NCBI RefSeq assembly: GCF_026914185.1
Contig: NC_070571.1
Coordinates: 1-64,000 of the forward strand
From: Puccinia triticina
Taxonomy: Eukaryota > Basidiomycota > Pucciniomycetes > Pucciniales > Pucciniaceae
DNA: 64,000 bases
Direction of reading: 5' to 3'
Positions 42,001-51,689 of the stretch are shown in pieces. Position 1 is the first letter of the stretch, and each line of letters starts with the position of its first letter. Below the pieces are notes generated by a model, which saw nothing but the letters and a program-made list of their open reading frames with translations, did no database searches and was not told the DNA's origin. A program made the position numbers and the translations under genes.

Positions 42001-43002
42001 GATTTGCGCTATTCCTCCTTGAGTTGCAACTAGATCATCTGATCCTTTTCCGGTGCTTATCGGTATGTTGACAATTTCGGTTTCCGTGAAGAAGGAGAGA
42101 TTGTTGAGCATATGGTGAGAGGCTCCAGAGTCAAGTACCGCCGCCAGAAGGTGCGGCTTGGTGAGCAGACAGTGAGCCGTGCTGAAGTTTGCAAATGCTG
42201 GGGATTCATACAAGTTCGCGATAGAGCCTGATTGGGTAATTGGAGCGGTGGTATTGTTGCTTGTTACCGGGAGATCTCTGATGGGTCTTAGGTGAGGGTA
42301 GAGAGCCCAGCATTTTGACTCCGGATGGGTGGCTTGTGGATTGTGAACCTTCTTGCACCTGGGCGGAGGTCGAGATTGGGAACTGCTTGCAAGAGCGACC
42401 GCAGATTTCTCAGCATGGTTTGCCTTGTGAGTGAGTTCTTCATGATTGGCCAGATCTCTGAGTTTTTCAATGAGAGCCTCAGAGTCGTTGAGTAAGACAT
42501 TGTTGGTGAGAAGAGGATCGGTTAAGCCAGGTCGTTTGACGGAGATTTTTGCAATGATGAAACCGCAAACGTCCGTGTCCGAGATGACTTTTCCTATGGC
42601 CGCGAATTCCGCCAGACAAAGCTCAACATGGTCTAGAAACTGATTGATATCGCCATTAAAGAAAAGGTTGGTCCATTTGTTTGTGGCACGAGTCCGATTG
42701 TGTATCATGTTGGATCCATACATCCTCTTTATCTTGGACCATATGGCGAAACCGTTGGATGCGCGCTGAGGAGTAATGATACCATGATAAATTCGGTCGC
42801 CTACTTTGGAGCTGATGATAAAAGCAGATTCGCTGAGTTTCTTTGTGACGGCTGCGCTAGGATTAACGCCAGGGTCGACTGTTACGGTTGCGAGAAGATC
42901 CTTGTGACCAAGATAAGTGGTTAACCGTTGCGCCCATATCGGATAATTGCTGCCGCCGTTGAGCATCGGGAGGGTAGAGAGTTCTTCCTTGGTAGATGCC
43001 AT
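39088..43002 (-). CDS. Copia Gag-Pol polyprotein, 1,304 aa, ends at a premature TGA
   Basis: Starts at ATG 43002, 63 bases after the 5' LTR. Order: Gag (MLNGGSNYPIWAQRLTTYLG); protease AAVLDSGASHHML; integrase HHCC finger (HNRLGHASIARI ... CDSCMLGK) and core (HRDLVGPISPS, LITDGGGEFVN, HNGVAERANKTI); RT (QLDVKSAFLTCDLDETVYL, catalytic AHVDDL at about 39,930-39,945); RNase H (ASVDADWANC, SSTEAEYKALSD, DNCGAIDLA, KHMDLRLHHIRD). The stop at 39088-39090 is TGA. Downstream, the same frame continues with the usual C-terminal text of copia RNase H (NTSDFLTKPVGRTSIRRAL) for about 50 codons, so the ORF has lost only its tail. All catalytic residues are present. Confidence 0.95.
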   Translation of the reverse strand: MASTKEELSTLPMLNGGSNYPIWAQRLTTYLGHKDLLATVTVDPGVNPSAAVTKKLSESAFIISSKVGDRIYHGIITPQRASNGFAIWSKIKRMYGSNMIHNRTRATNKWTNLFFNGDINQFLDHVELCLAEFAAIGKVISDTDVCGFIIAKISVKRPGLTDPLLTNNVLLNDSEALIEKLRDLANHEELTHKANHAEKSAVALASSSQSRPPPRCKKVHNPQATHPESKCWALYPHLRPIRDLPVTSNNTTAPITQSGSIANLYESPAFANFSTAHCLLTKPHLLAAVLDSGASHHMLNNLSFFTETEIVNIPISTGKGSDDLVATQGGIAQIFQATGKVVVLRNALHVPALTQNLISVGQLMEKGMQIRKVASNYKVVINNNIYFLCNLVNGIFEFNVPIGPVSSLITTLTTTTHSLHITPFQTWHNRLGHASIARIRVAVNDSSLSASATCDSCMLGKTSKFPFKSSFDKTSAPLEVIHRDLVGPISPSTNSGARYFLTLVDQHTGYISVTLLKEKSLACEAIIEFKTFFKNQTGHRMKKLITDGGGEFVNKTLSEQLKTAGIHHNVAPPYTPEHNGVAERANKTIINMARCMMIQSNLAKEWWGESVKTAMMTTNCLPSLGRSKISPLKQLFKKVPNLKVFKPFGCKTWMIKPKALRTGKFDPVAWEGILIGYSNDYSAYCVVRINDRKVIETCHTYFDESIFPSMTALNPSHDSFTHSPFAEIIGSPVLPFDIEEINESEEVTSHDNSQRCNLDKNVAGDPGSSEEDEVMDNIDEEAEPPQRRLIIHGPRHPTRVHNNIDESNILHYPRRQPQTFYATTVEPKNHSQAMRSCESSQWLAAEKKEIQNMIDHNVWTEIPYQDNLNSIPSTWAYCKKLGANNEVIEFKARICAQGFRQTHGVNFDLKYAPTGKPCSLRFLLSFATINNLLIHQLDVKSAFLTCDLDETVYLTPPPGFPSEQRILLKLNKAIYGLKQASLAWYNRLSGFLATIGFRISVADPCVFWKTEGVPTWIFAHVDDLVIISRDPSIFRARMEQEFHIKYIGEASFLLGMKLEKHDTGYILHQAQYIKQKLVEFNVTKLPPSSSPINPKLHLSQATQEDINQLAPLNINYRALIGSLNYLSILTRPDISYAVSKLSQFLENPGLSHYLAAIQVFHYLKGTRNNGLFFSKTSPSPLQASVDADWANCPDSRRSHTGYLITLNSHLISWKSCKQSTVSLSSTEAEYKALSDASKEVVWITNLISEITLDDQQSTPTILIDNCGAIDLAMSQVSQNGFCTKHMDLRLHHIRDLIKEKRIKL

Positions 43003-43039
43003 TGTTGTCCTTGCTCTTTTGTTCTTTGAGGAGGTAACT

Positions 43040-43065
43040 GGTGATCGAGTTCGAGACTGTAAATC
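43040..43065 (-). promoter_or_regulatory. Primer-binding site matching the tRNA-Tyr anticodon arm
   Basis: Directly inside the 5' LTR the plus strand reads CGAGACTGTAAATC (43052-43065). This is identical to positions 27-40 of the tRNA-Tyr copied in the gypsy element. The primer would then be a tRNA half ending in the anticodon stem, as in Drosophila copia, which uses a cleaved initiator tRNA-Met. Confidence 0.75.
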
Positions 43066-43795
43066 TGTGAGATTTCAATTGACTAAGAGTTTTATTTCAT
43101 TAGAATTCGGTTTACAAAGAAACTGGTGATTTTTTAAGAGAGTAGAAACAGGTTTAGCTCTTACCTAAGAGCAAGGGTATATGGACTACTAGACTGTGAT
43201 GGAAACAGTGAGAGATTACAAGTGAGAGTAAACAAAGAAATAGCAGAATGTAGATGATATGTTTTTGGAGTTTTTAAGTATTTTGAGAGGAACTCTGAGG
43301 AGAAAGATTATTGCTAGTGAGTGCGCAAGTATTAAAAAGGAAAATAGAGTTCAGACAAGACTTGGTTTAGAAAAAGGAGTGGAAGTTAGATTGTGATTGC
43401 TGACAGACGCAGACAGAGTTTTTGGGTGATTAAGGGATTGACTTGGTGCTGTCTGGTGAATTCAAAGTGGCGAATAGTGGCTGGAGTTAGTTCATTGGCC
43501 GAACCAAGAGACTACTTTTATAGCCAAGATTCTCTGTGCTTACAGGTACAAAGTCCGCAAGGACAAGCATCCTTTCCAACTGATAAATCAGGGTTCAGGG
43601 TTTGATTGTGCCACATCCGGTAAAACAACGGCGTTTTGGGCTGAAACAACGCCTGCTAGAGCTGCAGTAACAAGGGATACGAGTTGTATCATATTAGTTT
43701 GGGAGTTCAAACTGGTTTGTTCACAGCTTGGTTTTTCCCAAAAAGGAACACTTACAGCTGAGGAAACGGGTTGCTTCCAAATCCGTAATCTGACA
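43066..43795 (-). repeat. 5' LTR of the copia element
   Basis: 730-bp pair of 38217-38946, with TG...CA ends. Differences seen include TTCGG versus TTTGG and TTTTTT versus TTTGTT near the start. Confidence 0.95.
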
Positions 43796-43800
43796 GAGGA

Positions 43801-43965
43801 ATCCCTCTTGGCGACGAGCTGGTGTATGTGTAGTATACCCACTCGCCAAGAAGGATCCATCTTGGCGAGTTGGTATATGTATACCAGCTCACCGAGTGGA
43901 ATCCCTCTTGGCAAGGGGTTGTTTGTATACCGCTCGCCATGAGGGATTCCACTTGGCGAGGTAGA
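43801..43965. repeat. Tandem hairpin array, right block
   Basis: Last units of the array (GGTATATGTATACCAGC, AATCCCTCTTGGCGA) before the GC-rich right end of the hAT-like host element at 43,966-44,096. Confidence 0.8.
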
Positions 43966-44096
43966 CGGGTATTGGGGGGGTACCTGCAGCTCATCAGGCC
44001 AGACACCCGCACCCGCTGGGGGTTACCTGCTAGCGCCAACAGGTACCCGCCCACGGACACAAGGTACCCGCAAAGAGGTACCTGATGACATCTCTA

Positions 44097-44618
44097 ATGC
44101 TGCTTGGTGGCACTATTGCCGTGGCGTTGGTTGTGAACCAACAAGGCAAGGGGAAGGGTCCAAAGACGGACGAGTTTGATCCGGATAGGTTGCGTGGGAG
44201 CCCGTTGTTATCAACAGCAAGGCGTGGGCGGTGGTGGTGGTTGCGGGTGACAAAAAGGTATGTATTGCATCAGTTCAGAATTGGGTGGCAACCCAACATC
44301 TATTTAAGGAGGGAGGAGGAGGTGTGTTTCCCCCGAGGGGATCTGGTTTTGTCCTACCCCCTCCCTGGAGCTGCCCTAATCACTTGATTAGGCCCTCCTT
44401 GAAATTCATTTTGACCCACCCTTTTTTGCGTGTTGCTGCAGCACGGGCTGGAGGGTGATTCCAAGGTGCTCTCCAGAGTGTTTGGGGAGTAAATTCAACA
44501 GTTTTTTGAGAAGAAAAGAGGCCAAAACCATGATCTTGAGCTCCACAATTGTGTGGATTCAATAAACTTGGATGATTTGTGCAATATAACACCTACATTT
44601 ATGGTGTGTCCAAACACC
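44097..44618. other. Intergenic, includes a dispersed-repeat tail
   Basis: 44,085-44,390 has a short plus-strand frame (VNQQGKGKGPKTDEFDPDRL) that could be an exon remnant; not recognised. 44,500-44,580 (GTGTGGATTCAATAAACTTG) resembles the tails at 930, 7,267 (inverse) and 56,860, so the dispersed repeat family is present here too. Confidence 0.4.
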
Positions 44619-44781
44619 TAAGGCCTTGTTTGGTGCCAATATAATTGTGTGATATGATGTGGATTGTTGTGACATCTGATCAAGGTTTGGCGGGCTTGAT
44701 CATATAAAAAAAATCATACATTGCCTGGATCATATTAGGGGGGTTCACAATAGGATAAAAATAAAACTTTAGAGTCAATTT

Positions 44782-47700
44782 TAGAGCTGGCACTTCGCAC
44801 CCGGGTACCTGTGGCGGGTGCGGGTACCAGCCTGAATTTTCCCTCAAACTGGACACCCGCACCCGCACCCGCACCCGCACAGGCAGGTACCCGGGTGCAG
44901 GTGGCAGGTACCCGCGGGTGTGAGGCACTTTTATTGATTTTTCTCTGCAAAAATCGTGCTTGGATGCATTTCATATATAAATAGGAACAAAATCTAGTTC
45001 CTTTTACCCTTTTTGTTGGCGCTGTTCCGCTTTATCTTCCACTTCCGCAGAATTCCACTTGGAATTTTTCCGTTCTTCGAGTAAAAAGCAACTGTCATCC
45101 CTTGACTGACAGATGAAGCGCTGAGACTGTGTCTCTTGGATGACACATAGTCCCTCCCAAAGTTGAAAGATCGCTCGACGTCAACGGTTGTTGCTGTTGC
45201 AGAAAAATTTGGTTAGGGTTCATAAAAAACTAAAAAAATAAGATTGAAAGAAAACACACCCGGACAACTTAGCACATCAAGTGCCATCTGGAGCAGACCG
45301 CCGTGGTCATTACCTGCCCGCCCTTGTTGAGTCAACCACTTGAGAGGGTTGACTGGCTGGCCATCATCATCCAAAGCCATGCATTGAGCGGATCATTTGT
45401 GCTACCTCCCGAACAAGCTTGAGAAGCGCTGCTGAGTCGAGCAAGCACACCAATCTGTGCCTAGTTGGCAGAGTTTCAGCCTCAACGAAGGTAGACAGAA
45501 AAAGAAAAGAGTTTGCGATTCCACTTACCTTTGGACGCGAAGTTGTCTGTTTTGTTATGGTTGGCTGAGAATCGGGCTTGTAGTGGTTCTCCCACATCTC
45601 ACGGGTTAGTCTGATGGATTCTTCAATCCATTCAGTTTTCCACTTTGCTAGTTTGAAATATTCGTCTTTAAATGAAGGATGTAGCACTACGGAAAAGGAG
45701 TAAGCATCTATTTAAATTAATTGATATGAATTTATGAAGGAAGCTCACCCATAGCAACTCAATATAATGGTGAGCAGTCTGTTAGAGTGTAGTATTTATT
45801 TGTTAGTTGAAGCCCAGCGCGGCATGCGTTTCTCAAGGCCGGGGGGTAGACATCTCGTCGATCAGAAATGGCAGTCGACAAATGACTGGTGATCTGATTG
45901 ATGAAGACAACCACCTGGGCTACTTGAGCACCTCTGCGAGTTGATACTTGGAGGGTTATGTCGTGAAAAGGTTGTAGTATGTCGATCATGTGGCCAGCTA
46001 GGTCGAGATCAGCCTTGTTGATGTGATAAGATCGACGAGTTCCGTGGCGCTTATCTTTCTGCCATTCAAGACTGAAAAGAGATTGTTAACCACCGGTTTG
46101 ATTTCTGGAAGGGGGTAAATATTGACTCACATCGCTTTTGAACATCGTTGGATGCTCAAAAGTTGTACCAATGTGGAATTCCATCTTGTCCTGACATCAT
46201 GCTCGATTGAATGCGGCCTAGAACAATCATTCTCCCGACAGAGTTCAACAAAAAGAGTCTTTGAAGTCGGCGACTTGTTGAGCTTCCGAGCAATGGCCCT
46301 GAACTAATTGCTTAGATTGTCAGCAATTGTTTGATTATTCAAGAGTGGGGGATGATTGCTTACCTTGGCCAATGTCTCTTTGCAGGATTTGGTAGTATAT
46401 ATATCATCATCCTCTTCATCGCTCAGATCGTTGATATCATCAGTCTCCAGTTCCAGCTCTTTGTCATTGATCAGTTCGCCTGCGATGTTTCGATCTTCGC
46501 CTGTATCACAATCTGTCTCTTCATCTTCAGAATATTGTGTATCTTCGTTAAACCTAGGTCAAATCATGTAATTATCAGCAGATTTCAATATTGCAACAGA
46601 GATAAAAATTTATACCTTTGGATCTGATTCTGTGGGTCCTCTGGATCTGAGTCCTCGTCGGAGTCAGAGTTGCATTCTGCATCTTGGCAGTTGATTTTTT
46701 TCTGCGCGTTGTGGCTTCCGAAAGGTCGTAGAATTACTTGAACGATCAGGTTCAAGATATGGGCAAAGCATCGAACCCATTGCGCCTCGCCTGTGAATCG
46801 AGGCCATCTGAAAGTCGCAATCTGCTGGATCATTTTCTGGTTGTTTGTGGCGTTGTCTGTTACAATGCCACAAATCTGAGAGAGCAATAATTAAAAAAGA
46901 TCCAAAAATGGTCCCGAGCAAAAGTGAAACTGAAATTTTTACCTTATTCTGCACTCGGAATTTCTCGACAATCACTCGGACTGTTTCCGCCAAATACACA
47001 CCGGTGTGTCTTTCCTTCAACCTGACGAAGTCAAGGGGCATTGCCTCTAACTCAAAAACATTACCTTCGTGCTGAATCAATCGGTATATAACTGTTCCTA
47101 AAATATTGTAGCCGTTGGGCGACTGCCAGGCATCAAGTCCCAAATACATCGCTCCCTTATGATCCTAGCTCAAAAATAACCTCAGAAAACGAAATGGTTA
47201 ATTTGAAATCAAGAGCGAAAAAAAACAAACCTCAAGTGATTTGATGTACGAGTCCTGAACGGCGGTATATAGGATGTTTATGTCACGTGAAACTGCCTTG
47301 CGTGTGGGCAGATTTTTCAAGACTGTCGGGTGCAGAATGCCGCGATGCGCCTGTTCACCAAGAGCCGAAAAAGGGCAAGCTGCTTCGGCGCACCAGATTG
47401 CACATAGCTGGGCCACCTTTTTACATTAAAATTTCAGTAGACTGAATTGAAAAATTAAGCAAATCACACTTACCTCAGGTGGATCAATATTGCCGGTTCC
47501 GGATACCCCCAGCGCGGCAAGATTCTTAGTTTGGTTGACCTGTTGTTGTTTCTTGAGGCAATTTGCAACGTGCTTTGAGAGATTTGTTGGAGAAGTGTCA
47601 TACGTAGGGTGGTGAATCCTGGTGCCACAGCTTGAAATTTAAAAACAAGAAATGATTGGTAGTCGATCAAAAAAAAAAAGAAAAAAGTGACAGGAAAATG

Positions 47701-48449
47701 ACTCACGCTTTGCATGGAAATGCAATCATCTTCCGCCCATTTTTGTCTAGTTGGTCGGAAAGCTGGGGGCTGTCGTAATACGAATAGCTGGAGCTGAGTT
47801 GATTCTGATGCAATTTCCGCGCCTTTGCTAAAAGGTGCCAATTTTTTTCAGTAATTGCATGTAGGAAGACAGAATTTCAGAAACACTTACCCAGCTCTTG
47901 TTCATCAGAAACATCTCCAGAAGACAATGTTGCTTGAGTGCTTCCAGGATTGGTGCTGCAAAGTTCAGTGGGGGCTGCTTGTTTGTTGCTTTCGTCGGAT
48001 TCGGAATCGTCCACTAAATCATCAACTGTTTTAGTTTTCTTTTTTTGATGGCAAGGATGTGTGCTGAGGACGCGAGATTCACTCGATTCCGGGGATCAAG
48101 GTGAGGGGTGAGATCGCTTCTTGCTTCTCGCCATGACGAGGTGAGGTGTTTCAATCGGGCAAGGCTGTGAGCAGAGGTCCCAATGGATTGGGGTGGTGGC
48201 GGGCTTGCTTTTCCCCCGTGCTGAGACCGGAAAATTTCCGTAGGAGGCAAGACGCGCAGCTAGCTGTATTCCCCAGTGAGCTGGGCGGGTATCTGGCGGG
48301 TACCTGGACGGGTACCTGCCCATTTTTTGGGGGTAAAACCAGACACCCGCACCCGCACCTGGCACCCGCTGGCGGGTACCTGTGCACCTCGACAGGTACC
48401 TGCCCACGGGTGCCTAGTACCCGTCAATGGGTACTAGGGGCCAGCTCTA
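44782..48449 (-). mobile_element. Autonomous hAT transposon, 3,668 bp
   Basis: Inverted ends TAGAGCTGGC at 44782 and 48449 and a perfect 8-bp duplication GTCAATTT (44774-44781 and 48450-48457). GC-rich subterminal regions with CACCCGGGTACC, GGCGGGTGCGGGTACC and CACCCGCACCCGC repeats lie at both ends (44,795-44,930 and 48,285-48,440). These are the likely transposase-binding sites. It encodes a multi-exon transposase on the minus strand. The TR-type subterminal words are shared with the hairpin-filled elements at 14,989 and 28,595. Confidence 0.95.
44994..48134 (-). CDS. hAT transposase (BED finger, DDE core, hATC dimerisation domain)
   Basis: About ten exons. It starts at ATG 48134 (MARSKKRSHPSP), then an in-frame TGA at codon 13 interrupts a frame that is otherwise open. 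A BED-type finger follows across an intron (IAFPCKAC then GTRIHHPTYDTSPTNLSKHV, at 47,740-47,560). The catalytic core includes LGLDAWQSPNGYNILG (about 47,135), GIVTDNATNNQKMI (about 46,870) and RCFAHILNLIVQ (about 46,760). Then come an acidic insert and VRTRWNSTLVQL (about 46,190). The C-terminus is the hATC domain (ALDVLSCPATTVDVERSFNF, SASSVSQGMTVAFY) ending at TAG 44994. Apart from codon 13 I saw no damage, but not every junction was phased base by base. A later start or an alternative first exon is possible. Confidence 0.88.
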
Positions 48450-49399
48450 GTCAATTTTAAGGCGTTTATCAACGACTTTTCAAAAATATGGCAGTATCCA
48501 CAGGATTAGGTGTCCCCTGGAAATTGGAGGAACTTTTTCTTTTTTTAAAAAAATTGTCTGCAAAGGCCTTAAAATTGGCTCTAAAGTTTTATTTTTATCC
48601 TAATGTGAAACTGCCTATTGGTGCCAAACAAGGCCTAAGGTGTTAAATTTACTCCAAAGTTTTGTAACATTGATGAATTTCCTAGTTGTCAATACAACAG
48701 ATGGTATAAAAGTGATAATCCAAGAAGCAAATTTATGTCTCTGCAAGCAAAACTTCCATGTAGAAAATGATAAGCACAAGAGGTTGTCACAAATAAATTA
48801 GGTATGAGGCAGAGATGCAGGGAGTGAAAGGCACTGCCAGCATTTAAGCCTCGGATGCGTCCATCCCCGTTAATCTGGGATTCACACAACTGATTTAACA
48901 TTGGTTGCGCGCATCCGAGTTGATATCGGGGGACAGTAACCCGAGGGTTTGGCCACCCAATTCAAACTCGGCTGGTCCGCGGCCGAGCCAAAACCGGCAG
49001 GCTGTCTGACCGACGAATCAAATTCCTCGATCAGTGGCCAGCCGAGTTAACCTCGGCCGCCACCAACCGAGCAATGGAAGCTCGGTTGACAGGTCAAGCG
49101 AGCTTTCATATGATATGAAAGCTCGGTTACGGACCCACCGAGTAAAATGAATATCGGTGGGTCAATCACCGATGAGTTCAAATCATCGGTGGGTAAATCA
49201 CCGATGATTTCAAATCATCGGTGGGTCAACAGCCGATGATTTTGAATCATTGGCTGTTCCACCCTCCTCAGAGAACTTTCCCGGGGAGGAGCCCTCCGGC
49301 AGATAGCACGTCGAGCCACAGTGGCCGGAGCAGTCTGCTTGCTGGTCCAAGAAGTCGACTCGCCGGTCCAAGCAGACTGCTCAGACTGGCGAGCAGTGC

Positions 49400-50335
49400 T
49401 GCCCAATCACGTACAGGTACCTGCTCGGTGAGCAGGTTAGCCTGCTTGCCAAGCAGGTACTTATACCCGCTTCGCCAGCAGGTTAACCTGTCAAGCTGCT
49501 GGCCGAGTAGGTCGACCTGCAGGCCAAGCAGGTTCAGGTACCTGGTCAGCGAGCAGGTCAACCTGCAGGCCAAGAAGTTAAAAGAGGTTAAAAGTACCTG
49601 CTCGGCGAGCATGCTGACCTACTCGCCAAGCAGGTAAAAGCTCTTTTACCTGCTCGGCCATCAGGATGACCTGCTCGCCGAGCTTGTACGGTTACAGGTA
49701 CTTGCTCCGACTCGGCCAGCAGGTCAACCTGCTGGCCAGGAAACAGTACCTGCTCGGCGAGCAGGTAAAAGTTCGCCGAGCGGGTACTTTTAGCTGCTCG
49801 GCCGTCAGGATGATCTGGTCGCCTGGTTACAGGTACGTACTCCGTCTCGGCCAGCAGGTCATCCTACTGGCAAGGAAGTAACGGTACCTGCTCGGCGAGC
49901 AGGTTGACCTACTCGCCGAGCAGGTAAAAGGTCGCCGAGCAGGTATTTTTACCTGCTCGGCCATCAACCTGGTCGCCGGGCGGGTACAGTTACAGGTACC
50001 TGTTTCGGCTTGGCCAGCGGGTCATCCTGCTTGCCACGCAGGTAACAGTACCTGCTCGGCCATTAGGATGACCTGCCCGCCAAGCAGTTGCTTTTACCTG
50101 CTTGGTAAGAAGGTTGACCTGCTCTGCAAGCAGATAGCTGTAGCCGCTTTGAAGCGGGAAGAATTACCTGCTCGGCGCTGTTATTTGCTTGGCCAGTTGA
50201 CCTGCTGGACGCGCCGGAGCAGGTACCTGTAACTGTACCTGCTTGGCGAGCAGTTCATCCCAATGGTCGAGCAGGTAAAAGTACCTGCTCGGCGGTCTTT
50301 TACCTGCTCAGCAAGCTTTTACCTGCTCTGGGAGC
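49400..50335. repeat. Palindrome array in the FB2 left arm
   Basis: Dozens of variants of ACCTGCTCGGCGAGCAGGTA separated by AAAAG or short spacers. Each unit can fold on itself, and the whole arm pairs with 52,447-53,410. Confidence 0.85.
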
Positions 50336-51689
50336 AAAACTCCACAAGCGAACTGCTTCTTTCCATAAGAGTCCACACTCTTATATCTTTTTCTTGTTCC
50401 CAGAGAGGCAGCCCATTAAAGCACCATTGCCTCTCCAGCTCTATTCATCCCAAGAGTAGTTCCACAGCGCTTGTTGTAGTGCAGCGCTGTGGTAGACGCT
50501 TTGGTTCCGGATGGAAAAATTCAAAAATTTCTAGTTTACATATGTAGTGTTACATTACACCACCTAGGGATACACACACTCCCTTCAGCTTACATACACA
50601 GTTTTACATATATATGTGTGTATATATGCGGCTACATAGCAACCAGCCAGCCTCAGATGTGGCTGTGTAGCAACCACAAGCCACTTATTACAGTAACCTA
50701 GCAACCACAAGCCACATTAATAAAGCGGCATAGTAACCATGGGGCTGTGCAAGTCACTCAAGCAGACTACACAGCAATGCAGAAAGCTGTGCGGGTCACT
50801 TGAGAAGACTCCATAGCAACCAGAGGGCTGTGTAAGCCACACTTGTAACTAGATCACCAGGTAAATTTGCTCATGTCTACACTGCCACACTGTACATAGT
50901 TGTATTTGCACAGCATTTGTAAAGGCACACCAGCCAAAACCCCTCATGTACATAGACCACCAGCACAAATGCCTCACATTTTCCTATATAAAGAGGGGCT
51001 CTCTCTTCCTTTTCCCCCCATCCATGGAATGGCATCCAATCAAGGAGATCATTCCCCCCACGAGATTCAAATAAATTGTCACCCTCACACTCTCTGCCAC
51101 ATAATAAAATACTAGCTTTATATCTTGCAATACACAGTACATTGTGCGTCACTTGTAAGAAAAGTATTCAACTACACTAGACCACTGTCTTCTTGCTTCC
51201 AGCCTAGCTGGGGGTGTTGTCAGTCTTTGTCTTTCAGAGAAGCAGGGGTTTCCCCACACATACTTCTCTAAATTCAGCCATAAGAGGTGCAAACCGCTTT
51301 TGGAGTCTCACAGCGCTTTCACCCTTATACTCAGCTGTGTGCTGCTTTCCATTTTCGCTGCAGTGAGTGGAAATTCTTAACTGCTTGCCAACATATACCA
51401 CCACAGTAGTCAGCTGCAGTGGCAGGATTCCCCTATTCATCTGATGGTGGTAAAATTGTGGGCGGATCAGGAGCACGTGTTAAGATGTAGCAAAACGTAA
51501 ATGGGAGATTAAAGAGCTCAAGAGAAGATTGATTCATTCCAGTTCTCTACTGATTTAGGCGGGAGCAGGGGCCAGGGATGAAGGTTGCAAGTCAAGAGAT
51601 TTAAGTGATTGAGTTTTGAAACCTGCATGGAGCATGGGATTTTACACAAGCCCTTCATTTAAGGAGGTGGGCGGGCAAGTGTGGTTGAG
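50336..51689. other. Unique centre of FB2
   Basis: Non-coding. 50,630-50,860 repeats ATAGCAACCA and AAGCCAC words. No recognisable gene. Confidence 0.5.

Larger units (their letters stand above)
38217..43795 (-). mobile_element. Full-length Ty1/copia retrotransposon, 5,579 bp
   Basis: Two 730-bp LTRs (38217-38946 and 43066-43795), with perfect 5-bp duplication GAGGA (38212-38216 and 43796-43800). I noticed at least four differences between the LTRs (about 99.5% identity), so it is young but probably older than the gypsy element. One large gag-pol ORF on the minus strand has a single TGA near its end. It inserted in the hairpin array independently of the gypsy element. Confidence 0.96.
28595..44096. 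mobile_element. hAT-like host element with tandem hairpins, split by two LTR retrotransposons
   Basis: Left end TAAAGATGTCA (28595) and right end TGACATCTCTA (to 44096) are inverted. Both are followed inward by GC-rich GGTACC/CACCCGC words like those of the hAT element at 44,782. Without the insertions it is about 1.2 kb: 28595-29158, 37898-38216 and 43801-44096. The interior is an array of hairpins. The flanking 8-mers ATACCGCA and ATGCTGCT match at only 5 of 8 positions, so the duplication is old or the ends are slightly off. No transposase is encoded. Confidence 0.7.
44622..48635. mobile_element. PIF/Harbinger-like MITE, split by the hAT transposon
   Basis: Inverted ends GGCCTTGTTTGGTGCCAATA (left) and the inverse of GGCCTTGTTTGGCACCAATA (right), flanked by TAA (44619-44621, 48636-48638). 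Inner inverted words ATAAAAATAAAACTTTAGAG also match. Without the 3.7-kb hAT insertion it is about 340 bp. GGCC-TTGTTTGG ends with a 3-bp TAA/TTA duplication are typical of Tourist-type MITEs. Confidence 0.85.

Noticed and set aside
44085..44387. Plus-strand 100-codon frame as a gene
   Set aside because: Starts within the end of the hAT-like element; only a short part looks protein-like and there is no exon partner.
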